Below are positions 1 to 8,166 of a stretch of DNA of 30,555 nt, piece after piece (positions within the stretch are counted from its first letter, which is position 1; each line of letters starts with the position of its first letter). The DNA is taken from contig JAZNRO010000048.1 in NCBI GenBank assembly GCA_045590715.1, positions 1 through 30,555 of the forward strand, given 5' to 3'. The notes beneath the pieces were generated by a model, which made no database searches, had not been told where the DNA came from, and saw nothing but the letters and a program-made list of their open reading frames with translations. The DNA is from RGIG5579 sp045590715. Its GTDB lineage: Bacteria; Bacillota; Clostridia; Oscillospirales; SIG627. A program made the position numbers and the translations under genes.

Positions 1-1095
1 GTCCTGGAAAAAGTCTTCGGATAAAACCAATTCCTGCAGGCCGGAGTAGACTACGTAAGAGCGGTAATAGTCGTAGAGCTTTGTAAAGACGAAGGCGCCG
101 GCGGAAACAAAGCCGAAAATGCAGACAAAAAGCACGGCGTAACGAATGATATCCTGCTTTTTCAGTCCCTTGGGACCCTGCTTTTTGTCGCCGTAAACCT
201 CGTACATTCCATCAAGGCTTTCCCGGATCTTATCCTGCTTTGCCCGATGCTCGGGAGAGGCGAGAAAGGGATCTTCTTTTGTCTTTTCCGCCTTGGGAAC
301 AGCCCTTTTCTTCTTTTTCTTTTCCAGTTTTTCTTTCAGGGGAGAAAGGGTTTTTTGTGCCTTCCCCAGCGCTTTTTTCGTCAGGGTCCGGGAAAGGCGC
401 AGGGCGGTAGAAGCGTTGGGATCCGCTTCTTCCTCGGCTTGCTTTTTGATCCAGGCACGGCTCTTTTCCACCGCTTTCTGAAGAGCCTCTTCCGACTGCT
501 CCAAAAAGTCCTTTTCCTCTTCTTCCTCTTTGTGGAAGATCTCTTCCAGTTCTTTGGGGTCAAAGGGGTTTAAAACTTTTTCCGGCTTCTTTTCTTCTAC
601 CGGGGCAAGTTCTTCTTTTTTTACCTGGGGTTTTACAATTTTTTTCTCTTTGGGGACCCCCGGCATTGCCTCGGGGTTTTTGATTCCCTTTAAAACGGGA
701 ACCTTTTTTTCGCCCTGTGCTTTTTCCTTGTTTTTCCGGTATCCGGGAATGGCCTCCGGGTTATCGGAAAGCTTTACGATGGGGATAATGCGGGGGGCGT
801 TTTCCGGGCGCGCTTCCGGCTTCTTTGCGCTTTCCTCTTTGGGAAGAGCAAAATCCGGCTTTTCCCGATGGGTTTTATGTTTCTTTCTTTTTTTGTTCGA
901 TTCTTTTTGCCAGAGAGGTAACAGACCGCTGGAACGCTCTGCTTCTTCCCGGGAGATCAGCTTTTCTTCAAATCTCGTTTTGCTTTTCTTTTTTTCGTCA
1001 GAAGGAGTCTTTTCTTTTCTGTGCTGCTGGATATACGCTTCTTCCATGTTGCCAAGGAAAAAGTCTGAACGGTGATGGCTTTTTCTTCTGCCCAT
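1..1095 (-). CDS. Single-pass membrane protein with long charged N-terminus, 3' end outside window (possibly class B sortase)
   Basis: The reading frame is open from the ATG at 1095 to the window edge, giving 365 codons without a stop. The start is preceded by AAAGGAGT seven to eight bases upstream. Residues 1 to about 310 are extremely rich in Lys and Glu with Pro (repeated KNPEAMPG/NPEAIPG-like phrases near 130-160), so they are likely cytoplasmic and disordered. A single hydrophobic segment follows at about 319-338 (IRYAVLFVCIFGFVSAGAF), then DYYRSYVVYSGLQELVL. That stretch after the helix resembles the start of class B sortases, but the catalytic part lies outside the window, so this is only a guess. 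It starts 27 bp after the helicase gene with no terminator between, so it is probably the last known member of the lon-engB operon. It could equally be another type II membrane protein. Confidence 0.75.
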   Translation of the reverse strand, partial: MGRRKSHHRSDFFLGNMEEAYIQQHRKEKTPSDEKKKSKTRFEEKLISREEAERSSGLLPLWQKESNKKRKKHKTHREKPDFALPKEESAKKPEARPENAPRIIPIVKLSDNPEAIPGYRKNKEKAQGEKKVPVLKGIKNPEAMPGVPKEKKIVKPQVKKEELAPVEEKKPEKVLNPFDPKELEEIFHKEEEEEKDFLEQSEEALQKAVEKSRAWIKKQAEEEADPNASTALRLSRTLTKKALGKAQKTLSPLKEKLEKKKKKRAVPKAEKTKEDPFLASPEHRAKQDKIRESLDGMYEVYGDKKQGPKGLKKQDIIRYAVLFVCIFGFVSAGAFVFTKLYDYYRSYVVYSGLQELVLSEDFFQD

Positions 1096-1122
1096 ATTTT
1101 TTGACTCCTTTCTGTTTATTTT

Positions 1123-3390
1123 TTATTTCCAGAATTCATAAAGTTCTTGTTTTAACTGAGAATCTCTTTCGATCATCACGGCGCCGTCCCAGCTTTCCGG
1201 GAACAGTTCCTTCATATCTTCCCCTAAAAAGCGTTTGTCGCACAAAATGAGAAAGCCCCGGTCCTCTTCGCTTCGAATGACTCTGCCCGCCGCTTGAAGC
1301 ACTCTGCTCCAGCCGGGCAGGGTGTAGGCAAAGCTTTTGCCGTCCATTTCTCTTTTGTAGTAAGCGCTGGATTCCGCCTCTGCTTCGGGGCTTGGCGGGG
1401 GAAAGCCCGTTCCTACGATAATTTCGCCGGATAAGGCTTCGCCTTTTAGGTCAATGCCTTCGGAGAAGATGCCGCCCATGACGCAAAAGCCGATGAGAGT
1501 GTCTTTGGGCGCCTGGCGGAATTCTGCCAAAAACTTTTCCCGCTTCTTCGTTGTCATCACTTTTTCCTGGACCAGGACCCGGTGCTCGAAATACCGGCGT
1601 TTATATTCCTGGGATACCAGCTGCAGGTATTCAAAGGAAGGGAGAAAGACCATATAGTTTCCCTTTTTGGACGCTACTGCCGAGTGAATGATGCTGCAAA
1701 TTTTGGGCGTAGTATCAAACCTTTGGCTGTAAGAAACGTCCACAGGGCAAAGGCCCACGAAAAGGTTTTCTCTGGGGAAGGGAGAGGGGAGATTTAAGAA
1801 GGGGTCCCCCTCTTCTCCTGCCAAAAGGTCAAAATAGTAGGCCTGGGGCAGAAGAGTTGCGGAGAAGAAGATCACCGAGCGCCATTTTTTGCAGGCTTCC
1901 CGGATCTTTTCTCTGGGGTCTACGGGGTAAATGCGAATACCGCCTTCCGGTGGGAAAACCGTGGCAAAATTTTCATTAAACCCGCGGTATAACCGCTGAA
2001 AATTCTTCAGTTTCTGATAAAGCTCCAATAGGATCTTACGGGTCTCCTCCCCGGGGATCCCGAAGCCTCCTTGCAGGGCAAAGGCAAATTTCGGTAAAAG
2101 GGCGTCCACTTCCTTTGCCACCTTTTCCGGCGGTTCAAAGGAGAAGAATTCCTTGGTTTCTTTTCTTACCCGGTCGATCTGGGGGAACAGAGCGCAAAGA
2201 TTGCCGCAGTGTCCCTTTAAAATGGCCGAGGGGGCAGTGCCGTCCCGGAACAGGGGATCAAAATCCTGGGGCGAGAGGGTCTGGGTATTGTTTTCCCGGA
2301 TCCTTGCGGGTAGGTTGTGGGCCTCGTCAATGAGAAGCACCGCGTTTTTCTTGGGCCGGAAAACGGCTCTTTGCGGGTCGAAGATGTGATTGTAGTCACC
2401 GATGACCACGTGGCAATAAGAAGCCATCTTTTTGGCCAGAAGAAAGGGGCAGATATGGAAATGCTCTGCCGCAGAACACAGTTCTTTTTCCGTAATGCAG
2501 GAAAAAGCCGTTAAAAAGCTTAAGGCTCTGGGGAGTTTTGCTTCCAGGTCCAGCGCATAGTCGCAGGCCTCTCTGTCGCATTCCTCCATTTTCGGGGGGC
2601 AAAGAGCGGTTTTTGCGGTGAGCACGATGGTGCGAAGGCCCTTTACCTTTTGCAGACTCTCCACTGTAGCCGCCGCTTGCATTTTCAGGGTATTTTTGGG
2701 AGAAGCGTAAAAGACCTGGGAGATCTTTCCTTTCTCCATGGCCCGAAGGGCCGGGTAAAGCACCGCCGGGGTCTTTCCGATGCCGGTGGGCGCGCAGGCG
2801 TAAAGCTTCGTTCCGGATAAAATGGCGTCCCAAACGCCTCGGATCAGTTTTTTCTGACCCATACGAAGGGATTTGTAGGGAAATTCTACAATGGTATCCG
2901 GCTTTTGCCACAAAGGAATGAGAGAAAAGATGGTAGGCGCATAAAGGGATAATACGGCGCTGAGTTTTTCTTTTTCAAAGAAAAAGTCTTCCATTTCCAC
3001 CCGGCCTTCCGCGTATACCAGAAGGCGCAGGGTAATTTCTTTTAGTCCCTTGGCGTTGCAAAGGGCAAGACCCAGAAGCTGGGCCCGAAGCAGAGCGTAT
3101 TCCCGGAAACGCGCAAAATCCACACTGCGGTCTACCAGGGTTTCTTCTTCGATTATGTACTGATCGGCGTTTTTTAAAACCCGGTGGGCGTCCCCGCTTA
3201 AACAAAGGGAGCCTTCCCCATAGCCCAGCCGAAGGGCAAGAGGGGTATCCGGATATCCCCACAGGGCGTCTTCCCCCAGCATTTCTTTCCGCATTTCTTC
3301 CGTGGGTCTTCTTTTCACTTCTCCCGATTCAATGGGCGCAAGAAGAGTCAATAGTTCATCTAAGGTGATGATGATATCGCGGTCTTTCAT
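1123..3390 (-). CDS. XPD/DinG-family ATP-dependent DNA helicase
   Basis: A 755-residue superfamily 2 helicase. Walker A is APTGIGKT (200-207), the Walker B/DEAH box is LLIDEAHN (352-359), and motif VI is QAAGRVIR (699-706). Four cysteines between them (C264, C271, C276, C314) are spaced like the [4Fe-4S] cluster ligands of XPD and DinG, which unwind DNA 5' to 3' and act in repair and clearing R-loops or G-quadruplexes. No N-terminal exonuclease domain is seen, so this is the short type without the DnaQ-like part. The ATG at 3390 overlaps the stop of the upstream 150-residue gene as ATGA, implying translational coupling. Family assignment is firm; the exact cellular role and the symbol dinG are not proved by sequence. 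Confidence 0.93.
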   Translation of the reverse strand: MKDRDIIITLDELLTLLAPIESGEVKRRPTEEMRKEMLGEDALWGYPDTPLALRLGYGEGSLCLSGDAHRVLKNADQYIIEEETLVDRSVDFARFREYALLRAQLLGLALCNAKGLKEITLRLLVYAEGRVEMEDFFFEKEKLSAVLSLYAPTIFSLIPLWQKPDTIVEFPYKSLRMGQKKLIRGVWDAILSGTKLYACAPTGIGKTPAVLYPALRAMEKGKISQVFYASPKNTLKMQAAATVESLQKVKGLRTIVLTAKTALCPPKMEECDREACDYALDLEAKLPRALSFLTAFSCITEKELCSAAEHFHICPFLLAKKMASYCHVVIGDYNHIFDPQRAVFRPKKNAVLLIDEAHNLPARIRENNTQTLSPQDFDPLFRDGTAPSAILKGHCGNLCALFPQIDRVRKETKEFFSFEPPEKVAKEVDALLPKFAFALQGGFGIPGEETRKILLELYQKLKNFQRLYRGFNENFATVFPPEGGIRIYPVDPREKIREACKKWRSVIFFSATLLPQAYYFDLLAGEEGDPFLNLPSPFPRENLFVGLCPVDVSYSQRFDTTPKICSIIHSAVASKKGNYMVFLPSFEYLQLVSQEYKRRYFEHRVLVQEKVMTTKKREKFLAEFRQAPKDTLIGFCVMGGIFSEGIDLKGEALSGEIIVGTGFPPPSPEAEAESSAYYKREMDGKSFAYTLPGWSRVLQAAGRVIRSEEDRGFLILCDKRFLGEDMKELFPESWDGAVMIERDSQLKQELYEFWK

Positions 3391-3839
3391 AGCTCCTCCG
3401 TAAAAATCAGGGTGACAAGAATTTTGGCAAAGCCTGTGGCAAGATTTTTGTATAAACTGTAATTTCGGTCAAATGGAATTTTCTGTTCAAAAGGCAAAAT
3501 GCTTTTTTTCGGGAGAAAGATCTCCTTTTCCAAACAGAGAAAAGCACAGTTTTCTCCGATACTGGAAAAGCTGACTGCGTCCTCCCGGTTCATACCGCCG
3601 GTGAGAAAAATGCCTTTTTCCGGTAAGACCGGAACGCGGGCACTGCCCGGCACCAAAAAGATCTTGCTCTGAAAGGGAAGGGATGCGGGCAGATAATTCT
3701 TATCGCACAGCAAAAGGTCGTAATCTCCCTCTTCCCGGGCACTTTCCAAAACCAGTTCCTTCCGGAAGGGAAGATTTTTCAGATCCTTCTCTAATTTTTC
3801 CTGTAAAACGGGAAGATTTTCCAAAAAGCCGATCTTCAT
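3387..3839 (-). CDS. Conserved-looking hypothetical protein, 150 aa
   Basis: Not recognised. The ATG at 3839 is chosen because AAAAGGGGA lies just upstream; an in-frame ATG at 3878 would add 13 residues but has no comparable ribosome binding site. The protein starts MKIGFLENLPVLQ and alternates beta-like (YDLLLCDK, SKIFLVPGS, GIFLTGG, CAFLCLEKEIFL) and helical stretches, like a small alpha/beta or receiver-like fold. It has no membrane segment or signal peptide. It lies 65 bp after engB and its stop overlaps the helicase start by 4 bp (ATGA), so the two are probably translated together. The 65-bp gap contains an imperfect hairpin (TTCGG...CCGAA with inner TGAT/ATCA, about 3858-3882) without a T-run. 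The operon position is the only hint at function, perhaps an accessory to the helicase. Confidence 0.75.
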   Translation of the reverse strand: MKIGFLENLPVLQEKLEKDLKNLPFRKELVLESAREEGDYDLLLCDKNYLPASLPFQSKIFLVPGSARVPVLPEKGIFLTGGMNREDAVSFSSIGENCAFLCLEKEIFLPKKSILPFEQKIPFDRNYSLYKNLATGFAKILVTLIFTEEL

Positions 3840-3904
3840 ATTGTCCCCTTTTCTTATCTTCGGTTTTGATAGTATCACCGAAAAAGGGACGAAATATGCT
3901 TTTT

Positions 3905-4510
3905 TTATTCTTCTGCCGGATCAAAATGCGCGACGGCGTTTTCAATGAGTTTCCATACGTCCTCTACGCCGTGGCCGTTTAAAGAAGAAAAGGGAAATAC
4001 GGGAACGGGGAAATATTTATCCTGCAGTTCTTTTAAGTTTTTCGCCTGGTTCGTTTTATTCAGCTTATCAAATTTCGTGGCTACGATAACAAAGGGGATC
4101 CCCACTTCCTGCAGGAAGGAGATCATGGTTTCGTCGTCCCGGCTGGGGCCGGTCTTCAGGTCAACAAGCTGAAGCACCAGGGCCAGGTCGTCGTGGTTCT
4201 GAAAATAAGCGTCGGTCAGACTTGACCAGACCCTTTTTTCTTTTTCACTGCGCCGGGCGAAGCCGTAGCCGGGCAGATCCACTAAGTACAGCTTTGAGTC
4301 AATATCGAAAAAGTTTACCGTAATGGTCTTGCCGGGGGTAGAAGACACCCTGGCCAGGCTTTTTCGGTTCATTAGCTTATTTAAGGCCGAACTTTTGCCT
4401 ACGTTGCTTCGTCCGGAAAAGGCGATCTGGCATTTTCCGTCCCGGATCAGCTGATCCCGTCTTCCGGCGCTGATGGTAAGGCGTACGTTGTGTTTGTTGA
4501 TAGGTTTCAT
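3905..4510 (-). CDS. engB: Ribosome biogenesis GTPase EngB/YsxC
   Basis: A 201-residue TRAFAC-class GTPase with every G motif visible: G1 GRSNVGKS (33-40), G2 TPGKT (58-62), G3 DLPG (78-81) in the family hallmark DLPGYGFA, G4 TKFDK (145-149), and a G5-like FSSL near 175. YsxC/EngB proteins of this length bind the large ribosomal subunit and are needed for 50S maturation. The ATG at 4510 overlaps the lon stop codon as ATGA. The lon-engB pairing is a common order in Firmicutes, which supports the call. A late partner in this run may be the helicase. Confidence 0.97.
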   Translation of the reverse strand: MKPINKHNVRLTISAGRRDQLIRDGKCQIAFSGRSNVGKSSALNKLMNRKSLARVSSTPGKTITVNFFDIDSKLYLVDLPGYGFARRSEKEKRVWSSLTDAYFQNHDDLALVLQLVDLKTGPSRDDETMISFLQEVGIPFVIVATKFDKLNKTNQAKNLKELQDKYFPVPVFPFSSLNGHGVEDVWKLIENAVAHFDPAEE

Positions 4511-6849
4511 CGGTGGATTAAACTTTCCTTTAGAACATCGGAAACGGTCTTTACGGGAATAAAGGTCATTTCTTCCAATGCCTTGGGGTCAACCTCCTCC
4601 AGATCTTTTTGATTATCAAAGGGAATGAGAACGGTCTTGATGCCGGCTCGCAGTGCCGCACCGGCTTTTTCTCTCAGACCCCCGATGGGAAGGACTTTTC
4701 CCTGCAGGGTAATTTCACCGGTCATGGCAACGTCCCCTCTTACCTTCTTTCCGCTTAAAAGGGAAGCAAGGCAGGTAACCAGGGTCACGCCGGCGCTGGG
4801 GCCGTCTTTGGGAATGGCGCCTTCCGGCAGGTGAATGTGAATGTCAGAGTTTTTATAAAATTCTTTATCCGAAATACTGATGGTATCGCCCAGAGAACGT
4901 ACCAGGGAGAGGGCGGCGGTGGCGGATTCTTTCATTACGTCCCCAAGGGAGCCGGTGAGGACCAGTTTTCCCGTTCCGGGAAGGCTTAAGGCTTCTACCT
5001 CTAAAATCTCGCCGCCGGCAAGGGTCCAGGCAAGACCGCAGACAACGGCCACTCTGTCTTCTCTCTTTTTCTTTTCGGGCAGGATCTTTTCCTTGCCCAG
5101 AAAATCGGAAAGATTCTTTTCCGTAACGGAAACTACCTTTGCGCCGTCTAAAATAAGCTTGGCGCTCTTTCGGCAGATGCGGGCGATCTCCCGCTCCAGT
5201 TTTCTTACGCCCTGCTCTTTGGTGTAGCAGCGGATGATCTTGCGAAGGGCGCTTTCACTGATGCGAAGGGCGCTTTTTGCAATGCCGTGCTCCGCTTTCT
5301 GCTTTTCGATCAAGTGATTTTTTGCAATGGCGCATTTTTCACTTTCCGTGTAGCCGTTTAAATGGATCACTTCCATACGATCAAGGAGTGCCGGGGGAAT
5401 GGTGGAGGTTTCGTTTGCCGTTGCTAAAAACAGGCAGGAGGAAAGGTCCACGGGCAGTTCTACAAAGTGATCCCGGAAACTGTGATTCTGGGCGGAATCC
5501 AGCACCTCCAGCAATGCGGAGGCAGGGTCGCCGTGAGAATCGCGAGTCAGTTTATCAATTTCATCCAGGCAAATGAGAGGGTTCATCGCGCCTGCCTGGG
5601 TCAGTGCGTTGATGATACGGCCGGGCATAGCACCGATATAGGTTTTTCTGTGACCGCGGATGTCTGCTTCGTCCCGGACACCGCCAAGGGAAACGCGGAC
5701 GTATTTGCGGCCCAGCGCCTGGGCAATGGAAGAAGCCACACTGGTCTTACCTACGCCGGGAGCACCTACCAGGCAAAGGATCTGTCCCTGGACTTTGCCA
5801 CGGAGCTTACCGGCGGCCAAAAATTCCAGAATTCTTTCTTTTACCTTGTCCAGTCCGTCGTGATCCCGATCCAGGATCTCTTTTGCCAGGGCAAGATCTA
5901 CCTGGTCGGGGGTAAAGGTCTTCCACGGAATTTCAAGACAGGTTTCAATGTATCCGCGAATGAGGGCGGATTCAGAAGAGCCGAAGGGCATATGAGGGAT
6001 CTTTTTCGCCTGGAGAACCAGTTTCTCCCGAACGTTTTCCGGCAGATCGGCGTTTTTGATCCGGAGCATGATATCGTCTTCCTCCGGGTCACCGCCGCTT
6101 TCCGGCATACCGGTACCCAGTTCACCCTGGATCACCCGAAGCTGTTCGCGAAGATACATTTCCCGATGCTGGGCGTCCAGATGGCTCTGTACTTTTCTGG
6201 CAAGCTTCTGCTCGATCTTTGCTACCTGAATTTCATCTTCTAAAATCTCTTTGACCCGCAGGGCTCTTTCCAAGGGGTCAAAGAGGGAGAGGATCTCGGT
6301 CTTCTGCTGGGTCTTCCGCAGGATATTGGCCGCTACGAAGTCCGAGAGTACGCCCGGGTCTTCGATGGTCTGAAGCGCCAGGGTCACATCCTGGGAAAAT
6401 TTAGGCAGGTACATAGACAGATTTTCCAGGCTCTGGAGAATGCTTCTCCGGTAAGCGTCTGATTTGATAGGGTCTTCGGAAATGATATCGCGGCGGAAGA
6501 CCTCTGCGGTCCAGGCGCCGGATTCCAGACGGAAAATGTGCCGGATCTCGCCTCTTGCGATGCCTTCGGTAACAATGCGGTAACTGTTATCGGGCAGCTT
6601 TACGGACTGCTTGATGCGGGAAATAACGCCCACATTCATCAGATCCTCCGGTACGGGATCTTCAATGGCGGCGTCTTTCTGTGCTACTAAGAAAATCATA
6701 CCGTCGGCTTTTAAAGCCATTTCCGTGGCACGTACGGTCAAAGTTCTGGCCACTTCAAAGCTGGTATCGATTCCGGGAAAGACTACAAGGCCTCTTAAGG
6801 CAATAACGGGCAGAGCGACTCTGTCCAGTTTTTCTGCAAAATAAGACAT
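4507..6849 (-). CDS. lon: ATP-dependent protease Lon
   Basis: A complete 780-residue LonA protease. The N-terminal LON substrate domain spans roughly 10-205 (VALPVIALRGLVVFPG at its start), followed by a coiled region (205-300). The AAA+ module has Walker A GAPGVGKT (362-369) and Walker B LICLDEIDK (425-433). The C-terminal serine protease has PKDGPSAG with catalytic S685, and the partner Lys is K728 in GLREKAG; the 43-residue spacing equals that of E. coli Lon. It degrades misfolded and regulatory proteins in the cytoplasm. AAAGGA lies 12 bp before the ATG at 6849, and a sigma-A promoter sits at 6912-6940. No CIRCE or clear CtsR heptad repeat is seen upstream, so heat control is not evident. 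It heads the leftward run to engB and beyond. Confidence 0.98.
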   Translation of the reverse strand: MSYFAEKLDRVALPVIALRGLVVFPGIDTSFEVARTLTVRATEMALKADGMIFLVAQKDAAIEDPVPEDLMNVGVISRIKQSVKLPDNSYRIVTEGIARGEIRHIFRLESGAWTAEVFRRDIISEDPIKSDAYRRSILQSLENLSMYLPKFSQDVTLALQTIEDPGVLSDFVAANILRKTQQKTEILSLFDPLERALRVKEILEDEIQVAKIEQKLARKVQSHLDAQHREMYLREQLRVIQGELGTGMPESGGDPEEDDIMLRIKNADLPENVREKLVLQAKKIPHMPFGSSESALIRGYIETCLEIPWKTFTPDQVDLALAKEILDRDHDGLDKVKERILEFLAAGKLRGKVQGQILCLVGAPGVGKTSVASSIAQALGRKYVRVSLGGVRDEADIRGHRKTYIGAMPGRIINALTQAGAMNPLICLDEIDKLTRDSHGDPASALLEVLDSAQNHSFRDHFVELPVDLSSCLFLATANETSTIPPALLDRMEVIHLNGYTESEKCAIAKNHLIEKQKAEHGIAKSALRISESALRKIIRCYTKEQGVRKLEREIARICRKSAKLILDGAKVVSVTEKNLSDFLGKEKILPEKKKREDRVAVVCGLAWTLAGGEILEVEALSLPGTGKLVLTGSLGDVMKESATAALSLVRSLGDTISISDKEFYKNSDIHIHLPEGAIPKDGPSAGVTLVTCLASLLSGKKVRGDVAMTGEITLQGKVLPIGGLREKAGAALRAGIKTVLIPFDNQKDLEEVDPKALEEMTFIPVKTVSDVLKESLIHR

Positions 6850-6911
6850 GTGCTAGGTGAATCCTTTCAAAAATGGTTGTAACAAAAGGGTACAAAAACC
6901 CAGTATCGATC

Positions 6912-6940
6912 ATTATAACATACAAAGTGAAAAATGAAAA
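6912..6940 (-). promoter_or_regulatory. Sigma-A-type promoter for lon
   Basis: On the minus strand TTTTCA (6935-6940) is followed by 17 bp and a perfect TATAAT (6912-6917). The -35 box is 4/6 to consensus. The predicted leader is about 55 nt. This promoter and the rightward one at 7011-7038 are divergent, separated by about 70 bp of very T-rich DNA. Confidence 0.65.
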
Positions 6941-7010
6941 TCTTTTTTTATCATTTTTTATAATTTTATTTTATATCTTTACATTTTTCTATCTTTCTTT
7001 TTCTCTTTAC

Positions 7011-7038
7011 TTGAAAAGGGGCTGTTTTGTGGTAAAAT
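7011..7038 (+). promoter_or_regulatory. Sigma-A-type promoter for the kinase-like gene
   Basis: TTGAAA (7011-7016), a 16-bp spacer and TAAAAT (7033-7038) lie about 30 bp before the ATG at 7069. AGAGG at 7060-7064 is the ribosome binding site. Confidence 0.6.
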
Positions 7039-7068
7039 ATAAGTAAAATATCATTTCAAAGAGGACCT

Positions 7069-8043
7069 ATGTCAAATACTGTTGAGAATTTTCGTAATGC
7101 ACCCTATCCTGTGGTTTTGGTAAATGAACAAGGGGAGATCCTTTCCCGCAACCGGTTGGCCCAAAAACTGTTGCCGCCCCCTTCCCGCCTAAAAGGTTTT
7201 TTGAAAAATCTGGGAGAAAAGAGAAAGGCACCCATCTTTGAGGCAGAGCTTTGCGATATCCGTTATTTCGTAGGCGTTTTGCCGGAAAAAGACGGGTGTT
7301 TCAGCCTTTGTTTTCTGGAGCATTTTTTGCCCTTTTACGAACCTTTTTCCCGGATGATCTTAAGTGAAATGCAGGGCTTTTTCTGGGAACTTTTTTCGGA
7401 AGGGGAAAAGCGGGAAACACAGCTTTCTCTGCCCGGATTTTTAGATGGCCTGGCGGCCAGGACCTACCGTTTGCGCAATGAAGAAAAAGGCTATTTAAGA
7501 CTTCTTCAGATGCGCAATTACGTGCCCGGGGAAAGCGTTTCTTGCAGTGTAGAGGGATTCTTCCATCATTTGCAGGCGGCTCTGTCAAAGAGAGGCATTC
7601 GTTTGACCCTGGAAGGCGGGGCGGACACGGCTGTGGCTTTTTCCACCGAAGCCTTTACTCTTTTGGCGTTAAATCTCGTTCAGTTCGCCTACCTTTTTGA
7701 AGGGGCAGACGAGATTTTCGTGGATACGGAGAAAAGGGATGATAAGGTAGAACTTTGCTTTTCTTTTCCCGATCCCGCTCATTTCTCTTCCGTTCTTTCC
7801 CGGCTTCTTGACGGAAAAGAAGAGCAGATCCCGGGCGCTCTGCTTGTATCACCGCTCTTTTGCGCATTATGTCTTTGCCGGAAGGAAAATATTTTGTGGA
7901 AGATCCGGCAGAAAGACAATCGCTTCGAATTCTCTGTTTTTCTGCCTTTGGCAAAGGAAATGCCCGCCGCCTTTTTGGCAGAGAGCACAGCAAAAGAAGT
8001 GAAGGAACTTCTCAATTTGGAAAAAGAGTGGTTCGCCCGATAA
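7069..8043 (+). CDS. Degenerate histidine-kinase-like sensor protein
   Basis: A 324-residue soluble protein of no firmly known family. Residues 11-35 (APYPVVLVNEQGEILSRNR) look like the first strands and helix of a PAS domain. A long helical middle (about 88-150) sits where a dimerisation/phosphotransfer domain would be, but has no H-box histidine in an H-E/D context. Residues 158-210 (VEGFFHHLQAALSKRG, then AFSTEAFTLLALNLVQFAY) resemble the pre-N-box and N-box of a GHKL ATPase, with N202 but without the usual Asn-Ala end. The G1/G2 glycine boxes are not visible. Inference: a kinase relic that may bind a ligand or partner rather than phosphorylate. No response regulator is adjacent. It has its own promoter and ATG with AGAGG, and no terminator separates it from pfkA. 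Confidence 0.8.
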   Translation: MSNTVENFRNAPYPVVLVNEQGEILSRNRLAQKLLPPPSRLKGFLKNLGEKRKAPIFEAELCDIRYFVGVLPEKDGCFSLCFLEHFLPFYEPFSRMILSEMQGFFWELFSEGEKRETQLSLPGFLDGLAARTYRLRNEEKGYLRLLQMRNYVPGESVSCSVEGFFHHLQAALSKRGIRLTLEGGADTAVAFSTEAFTLLALNLVQFAYLFEGADEIFVDTEKRDDKVELCFSFPDPAHFSSVLSRLLDGKEEQIPGALLVSPLFCALCLCRKENILWKIRQKDNRFEFSVFLPLAKEMPAAFLAESTAKEVKELLNLEKEWFAR

Positions 8044-8091
8044 AAAGCCGTTTATTTTTTGTATTTTTCCCGTTATTTTCTTCCCGCACTA

Positions 8092-8119
8092 TTGCGAAGG
8101 ATGAAAAAAATGGTACAAT
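8092..8119 (+). promoter_or_regulatory. Possible promoter for pfkA
   Basis: TTGCGA (8092-8097), 16 bp, then TACAAT (8114-8119). The -35 matches 4/6 and the -10 5/6. It lies 47 bp before the pfkA ATG. No terminator is seen between the upstream gene and pfkA, so read-through is also possible. Confidence 0.45.
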
Positions 8120-8166
8120 ATATAGTAGAAGTATGTTTTGCATCAATCGATAAGGAGAAAAGATCC

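Noticed and set aside
5467..6243. 258-codon frame antisense to lon
   Set aside because: Shadow of the lon coding sequence.
6850..7068. CIRCE or CtsR site before lon
   Set aside because: No TTAGCACTC/GAGTGCTAA pair and no GGTCAAA heptad repeat found by eye on either strand.
8059..8166. Extended start for pfkA
   Set aside because: The extra 36 residues span the promoter-like region and do not match the family; the ATG at 8167 has AAGGAGA.
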